From positions 1,525,736 through 1,589,735 of the forward strand of contig NZ_CP030040.1 in NCBI RefSeq assembly GCF_003260995.1: DNA of 64,000 bases, given 5' to 3'. A program made the position numbers and the translations under genes. The notes under the pieces are model-generated. The model did not search any database. It was not told where the DNA came from and was given only the letters and a program-made list of their open reading frames with translations. Position 1 is the first letter of the stretch. Every line of letters starts with the position of its first letter. This document shows positions 27,573 through 37,249 of the stretch, piece after piece. Source of the DNA: Acetobacterium sp. KB-1 (GTDB taxonomy: Bacteria; Bacillota; Clostridia; Eubacteriales; Eubacteriaceae).

Positions 27573-28244
27573 TTATGCTGCAACTACCACTGTAAAGTTT
27601 TTTTCAACCCTAAGGTTAATTGCACCAATCATTCCCCGCGACTCTTTTATACACTGGTCAATAAAATCATTATCAAACCGCAGGCTCTGAAACAGCAAAC
27701 GAATTTCCAACTCGGCCAGATATTCGCTGCTGCAATCCAGATACCCACCCCCCCAGGAGACGTGGAGCCCATGAACCACGGCCAAGTTTGCAAGGGCTAA
27801 TGCCTTCACTTCCAGCCGATCAAGTCCCAGTTTGTAAGACCGGTTGATGTTTTCGACAAATCCAACCGAGGCACTTTCTGTTTTCATCAATATATTAGTA
27901 TCGCACAATTCATGATAAAATTGATTCAAATGGCGATTTAAGCGACAGTTACGATTCTGAACCCGATATTCGATTGCCGTTTTTATCACCGCATTACAAC
28001 CGGGATACTTTTCATCGATGGCTTTTTGCGTTTTGACTTTATTCGCCACCATGTATTCATTATAAACCTCAAGTGCCAGATTATTTTTGTTATTAAAATA
28101 ATAGGCCACCATCGCCTTATTTGTTCCCGACGCTTTGGCAATATCTGCTAAAGTTGTTTTAACAAACCCATACTCATAGAATAATTGTTTTGCTGTTACA
28201 TAAATTTTATGCTTAGTTTCCAGCCCAGTCTTGTAGTTAGCCAA
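27573..28244 (-). CDS. TetR family transcriptional regulator
   Basis: A 223-aa regulator with an N-terminal TetR helix-turn-helix: AKQLFYEYGFVKTTLADIA, then GTNKAMVAYYFNNKNNLALE. The C-terminal ligand-binding half is not recognisable as a named subfamily. I prefer TTG at 28242-28244 because GAGG lies eight bases upstream; an in-frame TTG at 28265 has no site. The likely target is its own promoter or the MFS gene downstream. A promoter is visible at 28276-28304, so it is not simply read through from polC. Confidence 0.85.
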   Translation of the reverse strand: MANYKTGLETKHKIYVTAKQLFYEYGFVKTTLADIAKASGTNKAMVAYYFNNKNNLALEVYNEYMVANKVKTQKAIDEKYPGCNAVIKTAIEYRVQNRNCRLNRHLNQFYHELCDTNILMKTESASVGFVENINRSYKLGLDRLEVKALALANLAVVHGLHVSWGGGYLDCSSEYLAELEIRLLFQSLRFDNDFIDQCIKESRGMIGAINLRVEKNFTVVVAA

Positions 28245-28275
28245 ATCTTTTTCCTCGCTCTCCAATAGTTAACTT

Positions 28276-28304
28276 ATTTTAGCATAAAAACAGATTTTGC
28301 CCAA
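28276..28304 (-). promoter_or_regulatory. Promoter of the TetR gene
   Basis: On the minus strand TTGGGC (28299-28304), a 17-nt spacer and TAAAAT (28276-28281) with an upstream TG extension (TGC). Confidence 0.6.
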
Positions 28305-28371
28305 CCCTGATTCCAGCAAAACTGCTATCTTTATTCTTTTATTATTTCTTAAGTCCGACAATATCGCTTTA

Positions 28372-31300
28372 CTAGAAAAAAGCAATCTGATTTGACGCCG
28401 GCAACTGATTTAAGCACCCCTGTTTTTCCAGCGTTTCAATGACCGATTTGCTGATCTTGGTGCGGTTCTGCAAGTCCTCCCGGGACATGTAGGGGCGAAG
28501 TTGAGCTTCTTCATAAATGCGCTGGGCGGCCTTGTCGCCAATCCCTTCCAGGGCGTTGAGTGGTGGCAGCAACGTATCGCCAATGATCCGAAACTGGTTA
28601 AAATGGGACTCGTAGACATCGACATTTTTAAAGCTGTAGCCGCGGCACATCATTTCATGGGCAATCTCCAGCACCGTTAAGAGTGACTTTTCTTTGTTGG
28701 AGGCCTTCGTCCCCAGTTCTTTAATCTGATTCATCCGATCCACAATCACACCTTTTCCCTGACTGGTGAGCTGAGCATCAAACTCACTGGCCCGTACTGA
28801 AAAGTAGGTGGCATAATAGGCCAGCGGGTAATAAACCTTGTACCAGGCAATCCGAAAAGCCATTGTAACATAAGCGGCTGCATGAGCCTTGGGAAACATG
28901 TACTTGATTTTTTTACAAGAATCAATATACCACCCCGGCACCTTGTTCTTTTTCATGTCATCTTCCCATTCTGGCTTTAGTCCCTTCCCTTTACGCACCG
29001 CTTCCATAATCGTAAAGGCGGTTTTGGCTTCTAACCCGGCATAAATCAGATAAATCATAATATCATCGCGGGTACAAATGGCCTCTTTGATGGTAGCCTT
29101 CTTATCCCTTATCAAGTCCTGAGCGTTATTTAACCACACATCGGTTCCATGGGATAATCCGGAAATCCGGATCAGATCAGAAAAGGCTGTCGGTTTGGTG
29201 TCTAAAAGCATTTCCCGAACAAAACTGGTCCCAAATTCAGGAATCCCACAAACCCCCAATGGTGACTCAAAATCATTATCTTTTAAATCCAGAGCTTTGG
29301 TGGAGGTGAATAAGCTCATCGTTCTTTCGTCGTCCAGAGGAATCCCAACCGGATCGATGCCGGTAAAATCCTTAAGCATTTTGAGCATGGTGGGATCATC
29401 ATGGCCCAGAATATCTAGCTTTAGCAAACGGCCACTGATCGACTCGTAGGCAAAATGGGTGGTAACGGTATCGCTTTCGGTATCATCTGCCGGACGTTGT
29501 ACTGGGCAGAAATCATAGATATCCTTATAGGTTGGCACGACCATAATCCCCCCGGGATGCTGACCTGTGGTTTTTTTGACTCCCGCACAGCACGAAATCA
29601 CCCGTTCCAGTTCGGCTCGGGTCGCTTTGATTTCTTTTTCGTCATAGTAGTTTTTGACAAACCCAAAGGCGGTCTTTTCAGCAATGGTGGAAATCGTTCC
29701 GGCCCGAAAAACCTTGCCCTTGCCAAAGAGTACCTCAGTATAGCGATGCGCTTCAGCCTGGTTCTCGCCGGAAAAATTAAGGTCGATATCGGGTTCTTTA
29801 TCACCTTCAAAGCCCAAGAAGGTTTCAAAGGGAATATCGAAGCCATCTTTATCAAGCTTGGCACCACAATGGGGACAATTGGCATCTTTTAAATCCGGTC
29901 CCACCCCAACCTCGGTGCTGTTGAAAAACTCGGAATGTTTACAACTGGGGCAACGGTAGTGAGGGGCTAGCGGATTCACCTCCGTAATTCCGCACAGGGT
30001 GGCCACAAAGGAAGACCCCACCGAACCCCGGGAGCCCACCAGATAGCCGTCTTCCATGGAATGGTAAACCAGCTTCTGGGCAATCAGATAAAGAACCGAG
30101 TAGCCGTTTCCGATAATCGAATCCAATTCTTTTTTAATCCGTTTTTCGACCAGTTCAGGCAGCGGTTGACCAAAAAGCTCTCTGGCCCGACCTTCCACCA
30201 TTTCACGGATTTCTTCGTCGGACCCTTCAATGACTGGCGGATAGGTGCCATCAGGAATCGGTAGCACTTCTTCAATCATCGTACCAATTATGCGGGGATT
30301 ATCAATCACCACTTCGCGGGCGGTTTTCTCATCCAGGTAGTCAAATTCATTAAGCATTTCCTGGGTGGTCCGATAATAAAGCGGCGGCTGTTTGCTGGCA
30401 TCCTTGAAACCTTGACCGGTCATCAAAATTTCCCGGTAAAGGGAATCTTCCTGATTGACAAAATGGACGTCGCCCGTCGCCACTACCGGCTTATTCAAAC
30501 TTTTGCCAAGCTCAATAATCCGCAGATTAATTTTTTTTAAAGCCTCCTGATCCGGCACACTGTTATTGTCAATCAGGTACTGATTGTTTCCCAGTGGTTG
30601 GATTTCCAGATAGTCATAAAAGCTGGCGATTTGCTGAATTTCATCCTGCGACTTGTTATGAACCAGGGCTGAATACAATTCTCCCGCTTCGCAGGCCGAG
30701 CCCAACAAGAGGTTTTCGCGGTTTTCCGCCAGTAAAGACTTAGGAATACGCGGTTTTTTATAAAAATAATTCAGATGTGATTCGGAAACGAGGCGATACA
30801 AATCCTTGATTCCTGCCTGATTTTTGGCATAAATAATAATATGATTTGTGGCATTAAGGCGAATACTTCGTTCCCGACTGGACAGGGTGTTAAGGGTCTG
30901 GATCGAGGTACAACCTTTTTTCTCAGCCAGATCCAGAAGCTTAACAAACACCTTGGCCGAGGCGGCGGCGTCATCAAGGGCCCGGTGATGATTTTGAATC
31001 GCAATTTTAAAATAAGAGCAAAGTTTTTTTAAGTTATGCCGGGTAATCTGGGTTAGCAGACACCGGGACATCGCCAGGGTATCAACGGCCGTATTTTCAC
31101 GGTTGATGCCGTGGTCGGCTAAAGCTTTGTTTAAAAAGCTCATATCAAAAGCAGCATTGTGGGCCACCAGAATGGTCTCGCCAGCAAACTCCAGAAACTG
31201 CTCCAACGCCTCCCGCTCTTCCATCCCATCAGCCACCATTTGATTGGTAATATTGGTCAGATTAGTAATGAATGCCGGTATTTCACAATGGGGATTCACC

Positions 31301-32637
31301 AACGTCGAAAAGCTATTGACAATTTGTTTATTCTTAATCCGCACCGCAGCAATTTCAATAATCTTGTGGTTTCCCGGCACCAGACCGGTCGTTTCTAAAT
31401 CAAAAAAAGTAAATTCGCCGCAGAAATCCTGATCCTGATCGCCATAAACCATGTTTAGCTGATCTTCAACCAGATAACCTTCGACCCCATAGAGCACTTT
31501 GATTTTTTTCTTTCGTCCCAGTTCCATCATTTCCGGATAAGCCTGCAGCACTCCGTGGTCAGTAATGCCAATGATGTCATGCCCAAAATTAGAAGCCTGC
31601 TTCATAATCTGCTCGACCTTACTGACCGCATCCATGGCACTGAATTGACTATGTAGATGAAGCTCCACCCGCTTGACCGGGGCATCATCGGTTTTAATGG
31701 TTTCTTTGGAAAGGTTGATATTGCGGGGATAAAACATCATTTCCTGAGAATATTCGTCATAATTAATCTTACCTTCAACCAGATACCAACCGCCTTCTTT
31801 AATGCCGGCAATGACTTCTTCTTTGTCGGTAAAGATTTTACAGGTGATACTGTTGGTATTGTCGGTAATATTAAAGGTCAGCAGGGTCTTATTGTTTTTT
31901 AGCGGCCGCGTATTGACCCCAAAAACCCAGCCCTTAATAACCAGACTTTTACCTTCGGATTCGCCATTGATATTAAAATCGACATTTTTAAGCCATTCCC
32001 AGGTATGGGTTATCTTTTTTCCGGTGACCACATCCCCCGGTTTTTCAGCCTTGGGAAGCTTGGCCTGGTTGGAGCCATTCGCTGATCCACTTGAACTGGG
32101 ACTAACCGGCTTAATGGCAGCCAATCGTTTTTCCAGATCCTGCTGACTTTTTTGGGCCACTGAATCATCATCGGTGAAACGCACCACCAATTCGGCTTCC
32201 AGACCATAGTGTTCGGCGATTAATCGCTTGAAACGACTGGAAAAAATCGCCAGTGCTTCGCCATCCAGTTCACCAGTGGATCGTCCCCTGACATAAAAGG
32301 TATTGCCTTCGGCAATCAAGGTATTAATGAGTAGGATGTTGGTAATCTTTTGATTGATCCCCACCAGTAGCTGACAGACCCCTTTGCTATCGGTGGCCAA
32401 CAGATGCTTACCATCCTGATATTTAAGGGGTGCAACCTCAACTTGCAAGGCTTTTGCATAATCAAAAATTTCCTGCATTGCGGTTTTTATAAATTCGGTA
32501 TCGGTTTGTTTTTTAGGACTTGAAAATTTAAAAATCAATTCCTCTTTAGCGGAATTGATTTTTATACTATCGGTGATCAGATGATAGTCTGCTATTATTT
32601 TCTTAAATCGTTCTTGTCGTCGGGTTAAAATACTCAA
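28372..32637 (-). CDS. polC: DNA polymerase III alpha subunit, PolC type
   Basis: The 1421-aa replicative polymerase of low-GC Gram-positives. In order: an N-terminal domain, OB fold (near residues 210-310), PHP domain (VELHLHSQFSAMDAVS and GITDHGVLQAYPEM) split by a DnaQ-type 3'-5' exonuclease (FFDLETTGLVPGNH, VAHNAAFDMSFL, HRALDDA), then the catalytic palm with Cys zinc motif (CPSCKH...CPHCGA) and PDIDLNF, and the C-terminal helix-hairpin-helix and tau-binding region. The TTG start at 32635-32637 has GAGG eight bases upstream. It follows ispG by 10 nt, last in the uppS-cdsA-rseP-ispG-polC run. Confidence 0.97.
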   Translation of the reverse strand: MSILTRRQERFKKIIADYHLITDSIKINSAKEELIFKFSSPKKQTDTEFIKTAMQEIFDYAKALQVEVAPLKYQDGKHLLATDSKGVCQLLVGINQKITNILLINTLIAEGNTFYVRGRSTGELDGEALAIFSSRFKRLIAEHYGLEAELVVRFTDDDSVAQKSQQDLEKRLAAIKPVSPSSSGSANGSNQAKLPKAEKPGDVVTGKKITHTWEWLKNVDFNINGESEGKSLVIKGWVFGVNTRPLKNNKTLLTFNITDNTNSITCKIFTDKEEVIAGIKEGGWYLVEGKINYDEYSQEMMFYPRNINLSKETIKTDDAPVKRVELHLHSQFSAMDAVSKVEQIMKQASNFGHDIIGITDHGVLQAYPEMMELGRKKKIKVLYGVEGYLVEDQLNMVYGDQDQDFCGEFTFFDLETTGLVPGNHKIIEIAAVRIKNKQIVNSFSTLVNPHCEIPAFITNLTNITNQMVADGMEEREALEQFLEFAGETILVAHNAAFDMSFLNKALADHGINRENTAVDTLAMSRCLLTQITRHNLKKLCSYFKIAIQNHHRALDDAAASAKVFVKLLDLAEKKGCTSIQTLNTLSSRERSIRLNATNHIIIYAKNQAGIKDLYRLVSESHLNYFYKKPRIPKSLLAENRENLLLGSACEAGELYSALVHNKSQDEIQQIASFYDYLEIQPLGNNQYLIDNNSVPDQEALKKINLRIIELGKSLNKPVVATGDVHFVNQEDSLYREILMTGQGFKDASKQPPLYYRTTQEMLNEFDYLDEKTAREVVIDNPRIIGTMIEEVLPIPDGTYPPVIEGSDEEIREMVEGRARELFGQPLPELVEKRIKKELDSIIGNGYSVLYLIAQKLVYHSMEDGYLVGSRGSVGSSFVATLCGITEVNPLAPHYRCPSCKHSEFFNSTEVGVGPDLKDANCPHCGAKLDKDGFDIPFETFLGFEGDKEPDIDLNFSGENQAEAHRYTEVLFGKGKVFRAGTISTIAEKTAFGFVKNYYDEKEIKATRAELERVISCCAGVKKTTGQHPGGIMVVPTYKDIYDFCPVQRPADDTESDTVTTHFAYESISGRLLKLDILGHDDPTMLKMLKDFTGIDPVGIPLDDERTMSLFTSTKALDLKDNDFESPLGVCGIPEFGTSFVREMLLDTKPTAFSDLIRISGLSHGTDVWLNNAQDLIRDKKATIKEAICTRDDIMIYLIYAGLEAKTAFTIMEAVRKGKGLKPEWEDDMKKNKVPGWYIDSCKKIKYMFPKAHAAAYVTMAFRIAWYKVYYPLAYYATYFSVRASEFDAQLTSQGKGVIVDRMNQIKELGTKASNKEKSLLTVLEIAHEMMCRGYSFKNVDVYESHFNQFRIIGDTLLPPLNALEGIGDKAAQRIYEEAQLRPYMSREDLQNRTKISKSVIETLEKQGCLNQLPASNQIAFF

Positions 32638-32647
32638 AGATCTCGCC

Positions 32648-33712
32648 TCACATTTTTTCTATTTCTTCTAATAATACCGAGATGATTTCATCCTCGGCAA
32701 TGCTTTTTATAATTTCACCCTTTTTAAATAGCACCGCCTTATTTTTTCCCCCGGCAATGCCAATATCAGCCGCCTTGCCTTCGCCGGGACCATTCACAAT
32801 ACACCCCATCACAGCCACCCGGAGGTCTTTTTCAACCGTTCTCAGCTGCCGGTCGATTTCTTTAGCAATGCCGATTAAATCAATTTCGGTACGACCACAG
32901 GTGGGACAGGAGATAACTTCCACCCGGGGTCGTCGACCACTGTAAAGACCGATGCCGCTAAGAATATCGCGAGCCACATCAATTTCTTCGAGCGGATCGC
33001 CAGTTATCGACACGCGCAGCGTATCCCCTAACCCATCTAGTAGCAGATAGCCGATGCCCATCGCCGATTTAACGGCTGAGCTTCGCAGGATTCCAGCCTC
33101 GGTGATCCCCAGATGCAAGGGGTAATCATACTTTTGTGAAAATTGTTCATAAGACGCGATGGTAAACCGGACATCTGAAGCCTTCATTGAAACCACGATG
33201 TTATCAAAGCCGGCATCTTCTAAAATTCGGATGTGCCGTACCGCTGATTCGACCATCCCGGCCGGGGTAGCTCGACCCTTATTTTTGGCTAGAATTTCTT
33301 TTTCCAGGGAGCCGGCATTCACCCCAATTCGAATCGGAATGCCGCGTTCGGTCGCCATCGCAACAATTTCCCGAATGCCTTTTTCCGAACCAATATTACC
33401 CGGATTAATGCGCAACTTATCAACCCCATTTTCCATAGCGGTCAGGGCTAGTTGATAGTCAAAGTGAATATCAGCCACCAGCGGAATATGAATTCCTTTT
33501 TTTATCTCAGTAATAGCCTGGGCCGCCGCTTCATCAGGAACTGCGACCCGGACAATCTCACACCCGGCGGCTTCCAGAGCCGTAATCTGAGCAATTGTTG
33601 CAACACTGTTTCGGGTATCGGTATTGGTCATTGACTGGATGGCAATGGGATTTTCTCCGCCAATGGCAGTTGCTCCAATCCTCACCACCCGGGTTTCTTT
33701 TCGTTTTTTCAC
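32648..33712 (-). CDS. ispG: 4-hydroxy-3-methylbut-2-en-1-yl diphosphate synthase (IspG/GcpE)
   Basis: A 354-aa [4Fe-4S] enzyme that converts MEcPP to HMBPP, the sixth step of the MEP isoprenoid pathway. It has the TIM-barrel start (GGENPIAIQSMTNTDT) and cluster Cys in SCPTCGR and in VMGCIVNGPGEGK. A GTG start at 33710-33712 follows AGGAG. It sits between rseP and polC with 9-10 nt gaps, clearly one operon. The other MEP gene in the window, dxr, is displaced to 24.7 kb. Confidence 0.96.
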   Translation of the reverse strand: MKKRKETRVVRIGATAIGGENPIAIQSMTNTDTRNSVATIAQITALEAAGCEIVRVAVPDEAAAQAITEIKKGIHIPLVADIHFDYQLALTAMENGVDKLRINPGNIGSEKGIREIVAMATERGIPIRIGVNAGSLEKEILAKNKGRATPAGMVESAVRHIRILEDAGFDNIVVSMKASDVRFTIASYEQFSQKYDYPLHLGITEAGILRSSAVKSAMGIGYLLLDGLGDTLRVSITGDPLEEIDVARDILSGIGLYSGRRPRVEVISCPTCGRTEIDLIGIAKEIDRQLRTVEKDLRVAVMGCIVNGPGEGKAADIGIAGGKNKAVLFKKGEIIKSIAEDEIISVLLEEIEKM

Positions 33713-33721
33713 ATCGTTCTC

Positions 33722-34516
33722 CTATGCTGCCAGCCGCATAATATCATTCACAGCAATCAGGACCGCCAGGGCAATCAGGGCAATAAATCCAAAGTAGTTA
33801 ATTTTTAATTCCCATTCCGGACTGAGTTTCCGACGCACCACCATTTCAATCAGGAGGATAAAAATTCGACCACCATCCAGGGCTGGCAGTGGAAACAGGT
33901 TGATAATCCCCAAATTGACACTTAACATGGCGGTAAAGGCCAGCAAAATAACCAACCCGCTTTGCAAAAAGGTATCGACCATCGATACCATTCCAATCGG
34001 CCCAGCCAGCTGATCCAAGCCCACCTGACCCGTAAACAACATCCCGAAGCTCTGAAAAATCAGACCGGAAAACCGCCAGGTATTTAAAAAGGCGGTACCT
34101 ATGGCGTCAAAGATGTTGGTGTGACCGGTAAATAAGGCCACCACAATCAGACAGACAAGGGCAAAGATAATGTTCATGGCCGAACCGGCCACTAACACCA
34201 GCAGCTTTTCACCCCGGCTTTTTGCTTCAAAGCTGCGGGGATCGATGGGGATATTGGGATCTTTAGGAAGCAGGTTGCCTTCTTCATCAAATGCTGGCTC
34301 TTCGCCCCGCATTTTGCAAAATCCCCCGACTGGAAAGGCTCGAACGGTAAATAGTGTTTCTTTACCTTGTTTACTAAATAATTTTGGTCCCATACCGATA
34401 GCAAATTCTTCGACGAAGATGCCAGTTTTTTTTGCCACCATAAAATGTCCCAGCTCATGAACAATCACTAAGACACACAAAATAAGCAATGTAATAAGGA
34501 TCGTATATAAATTCAA
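33722..34516 (-). CDS. rseP: Site-2 zinc metalloprotease RseP, lacking the PDZ domain
   Basis: A 264-aa intramembrane protease of the S2P family, which cuts membrane-bound anti-sigma factors and similar substrates. The active site is intact: HELGH (residues 20-24) and LDGG (213-216). Usual homologues are roughly 340-420 aa with a PDZ domain between helices 2 and 3. Here helix 2 (LLVLVAGSAMNIIFALVCLI) runs straight into the post-PDZ region (FDAIGTAFLNTW). The frame is continuous with tight spacing to both neighbours, so it is domain loss, not a frameshift. A TTG start at 34514-34516 has AGGTG upstream. Confidence 0.92.
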   Translation of the reverse strand: MNLYTILITLLILCVLVIVHELGHFMVAKKTGIFVEEFAIGMGPKLFSKQGKETLFTVRAFPVGGFCKMRGEEPAFDEEGNLLPKDPNIPIDPRSFEAKSRGEKLLVLVAGSAMNIIFALVCLIVVALFTGHTNIFDAIGTAFLNTWRFSGLIFQSFGMLFTGQVGLDQLAGPIGMVSMVDTFLQSGLVILLAFTAMLSVNLGIINLFPLPALDGGRIFILLIEMVVRRKLSPEWELKINYFGFIALIALAVLIAVNDIMRLAA

Positions 34517-34524
34517 ATTTTCAC

Positions 34525-35409
34525 CTACGCGATGCCAATGGTTAATTTGGCAAAAATATAAATAAGAGGAATGATAAAGAGGATGCTGTCAAAGCGATCC
34601 AAAATTCCACCATGACCGGGCAAAATGGTGCCAAAATCTTTTATTTTGGCTTTGCGCTTGATCATCGATGCTGTCAAATCCCCGCATTGTCCGGCAATGC
34701 TTCCAAAAACGCCAACAATCAGGTATAAATACCAGGGCAAAACAAAACTAAAGTAAGAACTTAAAATGGTTCCATAAAGGATGGTACTCAGTGCCGCAAC
34801 AATGACTCCGCCAACCGATCCGGCGATGGTTTTTTTGGGGCTGATCAGGGGCGCAATCTTTCTGTTGCCGATGGATTTCCCAATAAAATAGGCTGCCGTA
34901 TCGGTTGTGAACGCGATCACAAAAATCAGCCACATATAGTAGGCGCCTTTGTTGACAGTTTCAAAAAGAAACAGATGACCAAACATAATCGGTACATATA
35001 TGAGCCCCATCAAAGTGGCACTACCGCGCGAAATCTCAACATTTCCCGATAAAATTTCGTAACAGAAAATAATAATAAAGGCTACCAGCAAAACCGGCAT
35101 CAGAAAATAATAATCCAATTTGATGGTCACCATTAGCATAATCGACAAAATAATCATCAGAAAGACATTAATTCTAGGGTGAATCATTTTGTTGACAGCT
35201 CGGGTATACTCCATCGTCCCGACAAAAGCCAGAAAGGACACACCAATGACCAGGATAAATCCCCCTGTATACAAAATAATAATGAGCAGCGGCAGACCAA
35301 TAACCCCGGTCCAGATTCGGGTTTTCATGGAACTCTTTTCAGCCCGTCTGCTCGCACCTCTTAATCGTTCCGCCCGGCGGCTCTCCAAACTGCTACTCGG
35401 CCGATCCAT
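34525..35409 (-). CDS. cdsA: Phosphatidate cytidylyltransferase
   Basis: A 294-aa multi-helix membrane enzyme making CDP-diacylglycerol from phosphatidate and CTP. The C-terminal family signature is complete: SMIKRKAKIKDFGTILPGHG followed by GILDRFD. The ATG at 35407-35409 has AAGGA nine bases upstream and overlaps the uppS end by 17 nt; it gives an Arg/Ser-rich N-terminal extension of about 28 residues. An alternative ATG before KTRIWTGVIG near 35327 would give a more typical length but has a weaker site. It lies between uppS and rseP. Confidence 0.94.
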   Translation of the reverse strand: MDRPSSSLESRRAERLRGASRRAEKSSMKTRIWTGVIGLPLLIIILYTGGFILVIGVSFLAFVGTMEYTRAVNKMIHPRINVFLMIILSIMLMVTIKLDYYFLMPVLLVAFIIIFCYEILSGNVEISRGSATLMGLIYVPIMFGHLFLFETVNKGAYYMWLIFVIAFTTDTAAYFIGKSIGNRKIAPLISPKKTIAGSVGGVIVAALSTILYGTILSSYFSFVLPWYLYLIVGVFGSIAGQCGDLTASMIKRKAKIKDFGTILPGHGGILDRFDSILFIIPLIYIFAKLTIGIA

Positions 35410-36103
35410 AACGACGATTCCTTCTCTGATAATTTGCGATCATTTCATAATAATTTGCGACTTCAAAGTCTGGCCAATAAATGTCGGTAAACATAAATTC
35501 GCAGTAGGCCATCTGCCATAGCATAAAATTGCTCAGCCGACTTTCCCCACCGGTTCGAATCAGCAGATCCGGATCAGGCTGACCTTTGGTATAAAGATGC
35601 GCGCTGATCTGGGCTTCGCTCACCGCTTCCGGGCTTATCCCCAGGGCCATAAGGCCCTTCACGGCTTGGACAATTTCGTCTCTGCTCCCGTAGTTCAGGG
35701 CAATATTAAGTACCAGGCCAGTGTTTTTAGCGGTGGTGTCCATGGCTTTCACAGCGGCTTCCCGAACTTTTTTTGTTAACCCGTTCATGTCTCCAATGAC
35801 GTTGATTTTGACATTGTTTTCATGTAATTCCCCAACTTCTTTATGGAAATACTCAACCGCAATATTCATCAACCCCGTGACTTCTTCGGGACTCCGTTTC
35901 CAATTTTCAGTGGAAAAAGCATACATCGTAATTATCTTTATGCCGACATCTGAGGATGCCCGGACAATTTTTTTCAATGTCTTCATGCCGGCATTATGGC
36001 CAAATAAACGGGGTCGATTTTTTGCTTTTGCCCAACGGCCGTTTCCATCCATGATTATGGCTATATGCTCAGGCAGATTATCTTTATCTAACTGACTTGT
36101 CAT
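35393..36103 (-). CDS. uppS: Undecaprenyl diphosphate synthase (isoprenyl transferase)
   Basis: A 236-aa cis-prenyltransferase that makes the C55 carrier lipid for peptidoglycan. It has the N-terminal IAIIMDGNGRWAK with catalytic Asp, the GHNAGMKTLKKIV segment, the YAFSTENWKRS region and the C-terminal RTGGESRLSNFMLWQ. I use the ATG at 36101-36103, with GGGG six bases upstream; an in-frame GTG four codons earlier overlaps that site. First gene of the uppS-cdsA-rseP-ispG-polC operon with its own promoter at 36162-36190. Confidence 0.96.
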   Translation of the reverse strand: MTSQLDKDNLPEHIAIIMDGNGRWAKAKNRPRLFGHNAGMKTLKKIVRASSDVGIKIITMYAFSTENWKRSPEEVTGLMNIAVEYFHKEVGELHENNVKINVIGDMNGLTKKVREAAVKAMDTTAKNTGLVLNIALNYGSRDEIVQAVKGLMALGISPEAVSEAQISAHLYTKGQPDPDLLIRTGGESRLSNFMLWQMAYCEFMFTDIYWPDFEVANYYEMIANYQRRNRRYGSAE

Positions 36104-36161
36104 ATTGCACCCCACTCTCTATTGTATTTGCGCATTTTTTTCACTCTTTTCTTCTTTCAAT

Positions 36162-36190
36162 ATTATATGCTATTTTTTAAGATTTGTAAA
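36162..36190 (-). promoter_or_regulatory. Promoter of the uppS-polC operon
   Basis: On the minus strand TTTACA (36185-36190), a 17-nt spacer and TATAAT (36162-36167), about 50 nt before uppS. The 394-bp gap (36104-36497) otherwise holds only the terminator at 36282-36307. Confidence 0.75.
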
Positions 36191-36281
36191 TTCTATCACC
36201 AGGGGATACCTTGAAACAAGCTTTATTTAAGACTCAATTTATCCGAACTGCAAATCGTGTCCAGCCAAACACGCCAAAAAA

Positions 36282-36307
36282 GGAAAAACCTCAGGCATAG
36301 CCTGAGG
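36282..36307 (-). terminator. Intrinsic terminator after the YheO-like regulator
   Basis: CCTCAGGC (36289-36296) and GCCTGAGG (36300-36307) pair perfectly around ATA, followed on the minus strand by a T-run. It lies about 190 nt after the stop codon. Confidence 0.85.
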
Positions 36308-36497
36308 TCCCCCTGGAAATTATTGTGAAAATGAGAATTATTGTTATCAATATAACATCTTTCTATCAAAAAGTAAACGATTAAACAAAAATTAATTTAT
36401 TTTTATTTTGGTTAAGGTTAGCTTTAATCATTTTAACGTTCCGTGTAGACCAATGTCTGTTACTTACTTAAATTAAGCATGCATCCTGTCCCTAAAA

Positions 36498-37142
36498 TTA
36501 TTTTTTAGTAAGTGAAAGATAGCGGTAAAGGGTGGGGACCGAAACGCCCATGCACTTGGCCAGATACCAGATGGTTCCCTTAACCGAAAATGTTCCCATT
36601 TCATCCAGTTTCCCCACCAGCTCGACTTTTTCATCCTTGGATAAGAGTTTTAGTTTTTTAAGCAAATCCTGGGAAATATGATTGAGATTATTATCCACCA
36701 GTTCTTTTACATCAATATTTATTTTTTCGGGTCCTTTTTCCTTTTGTTCATTTTCAACCAGTGGCGGACGGATCATCTTGTCTAAAAGATCCCGGGCGGC
36801 AATGAGTTCATGACTATCCGAATTGATACAGATCATGCCAATCAGAACGTCATTTTCGTCCTTGATAAACCAGGACGCCGATTTGATCGATTCTTTTTTC
36901 TTGAATTTTTTGGGATCATTATTCATATAGGGTACTTTTTTATGCACCTCACTGCGAAGAATTCTTAAGTTTGTTTCCGTAATCGGATCGCCAACCTTTC
37001 GTCCGCTGATCTGCCCATTGCGTATGGCGACCACCGAATGATGCCAGTCGGTCATATCATGGAGAACAACTTCCGTATTTTCTCCCATAAATTCTGCTAA
37101 AAAATCCACCAGGGTCACATAGTTCTCCAGTTTTTTATTCAC
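36498..37142 (-). CDS. YheO/DauR-like transcriptional regulator (PAS-like plus HTH)
   Basis: A 214-aa predicted regulator. The N-terminal half (residues about 5-120) matches the YheO-type PAS-like domain: FMGENTEVVLHDM, then VGDPITETNL and WFIKDENDVLIGMICIN. The C-terminal half ends in a helix-turn-helix (TIWYLAKCMGVSVPTLYRYL). DauR-type members control D-arginine catabolism in Pseudomonas; ligand here is unknown. It starts at a GTG with AGGG upstream. The gene follows ridA and the HAD phosphatase, and the pairing with ridA suggests an amino-acid-derived signal. Confidence 0.85.
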   Translation of the reverse strand: MNKKLENYVTLVDFLAEFMGENTEVVLHDMTDWHHSVVAIRNGQISGRKVGDPITETNLRILRSEVHKKVPYMNNDPKKFKKKESIKSASWFIKDENDVLIGMICINSDSHELIAARDLLDKMIRPPLVENEQKEKGPEKINIDVKELVDNNLNHISQDLLKKLKLLSKDEKVELVGKLDEMGTFSVKGTIWYLAKCMGVSVPTLYRYLSLTKK

Positions 37143-37177
37143 AATATCCCTCTCTTTATTTGATTGGCCAGAAAGAT

Positions 37178-37214
37178 ACCCATGGTCATCTGTCGTAACA
37201 AGATGGCCATGGGT
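37178..37214 (-). promoter_or_regulatory. Hairpin between ridA and the YheO-like gene
   Basis: ACCCATGG-CATCT and AGATGGCCATGGGT form a stem of about 14 bp with one mismatch. No clear T-run follows on either strand, so it may be a processing site, a partial terminator or an operator. Confidence 0.5.
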
Positions 37215-37249
37215 TCCTTATTATCACTATTTTTTTAAGTCCTGGCGTT

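Noticed and set aside
33722-34516. Frameshifted or truncated rseP
   Set aside because: Both ends of the family are present in one frame and spacing to neighbours is normal, so it is an internal domain loss.
36325-36360. Fur-like box near TGAGAATTATTGTTATCA
   Set aside because: Symmetry is poor and it lies in a 3' UTR upstream of a terminator, with no iron gene next to it.
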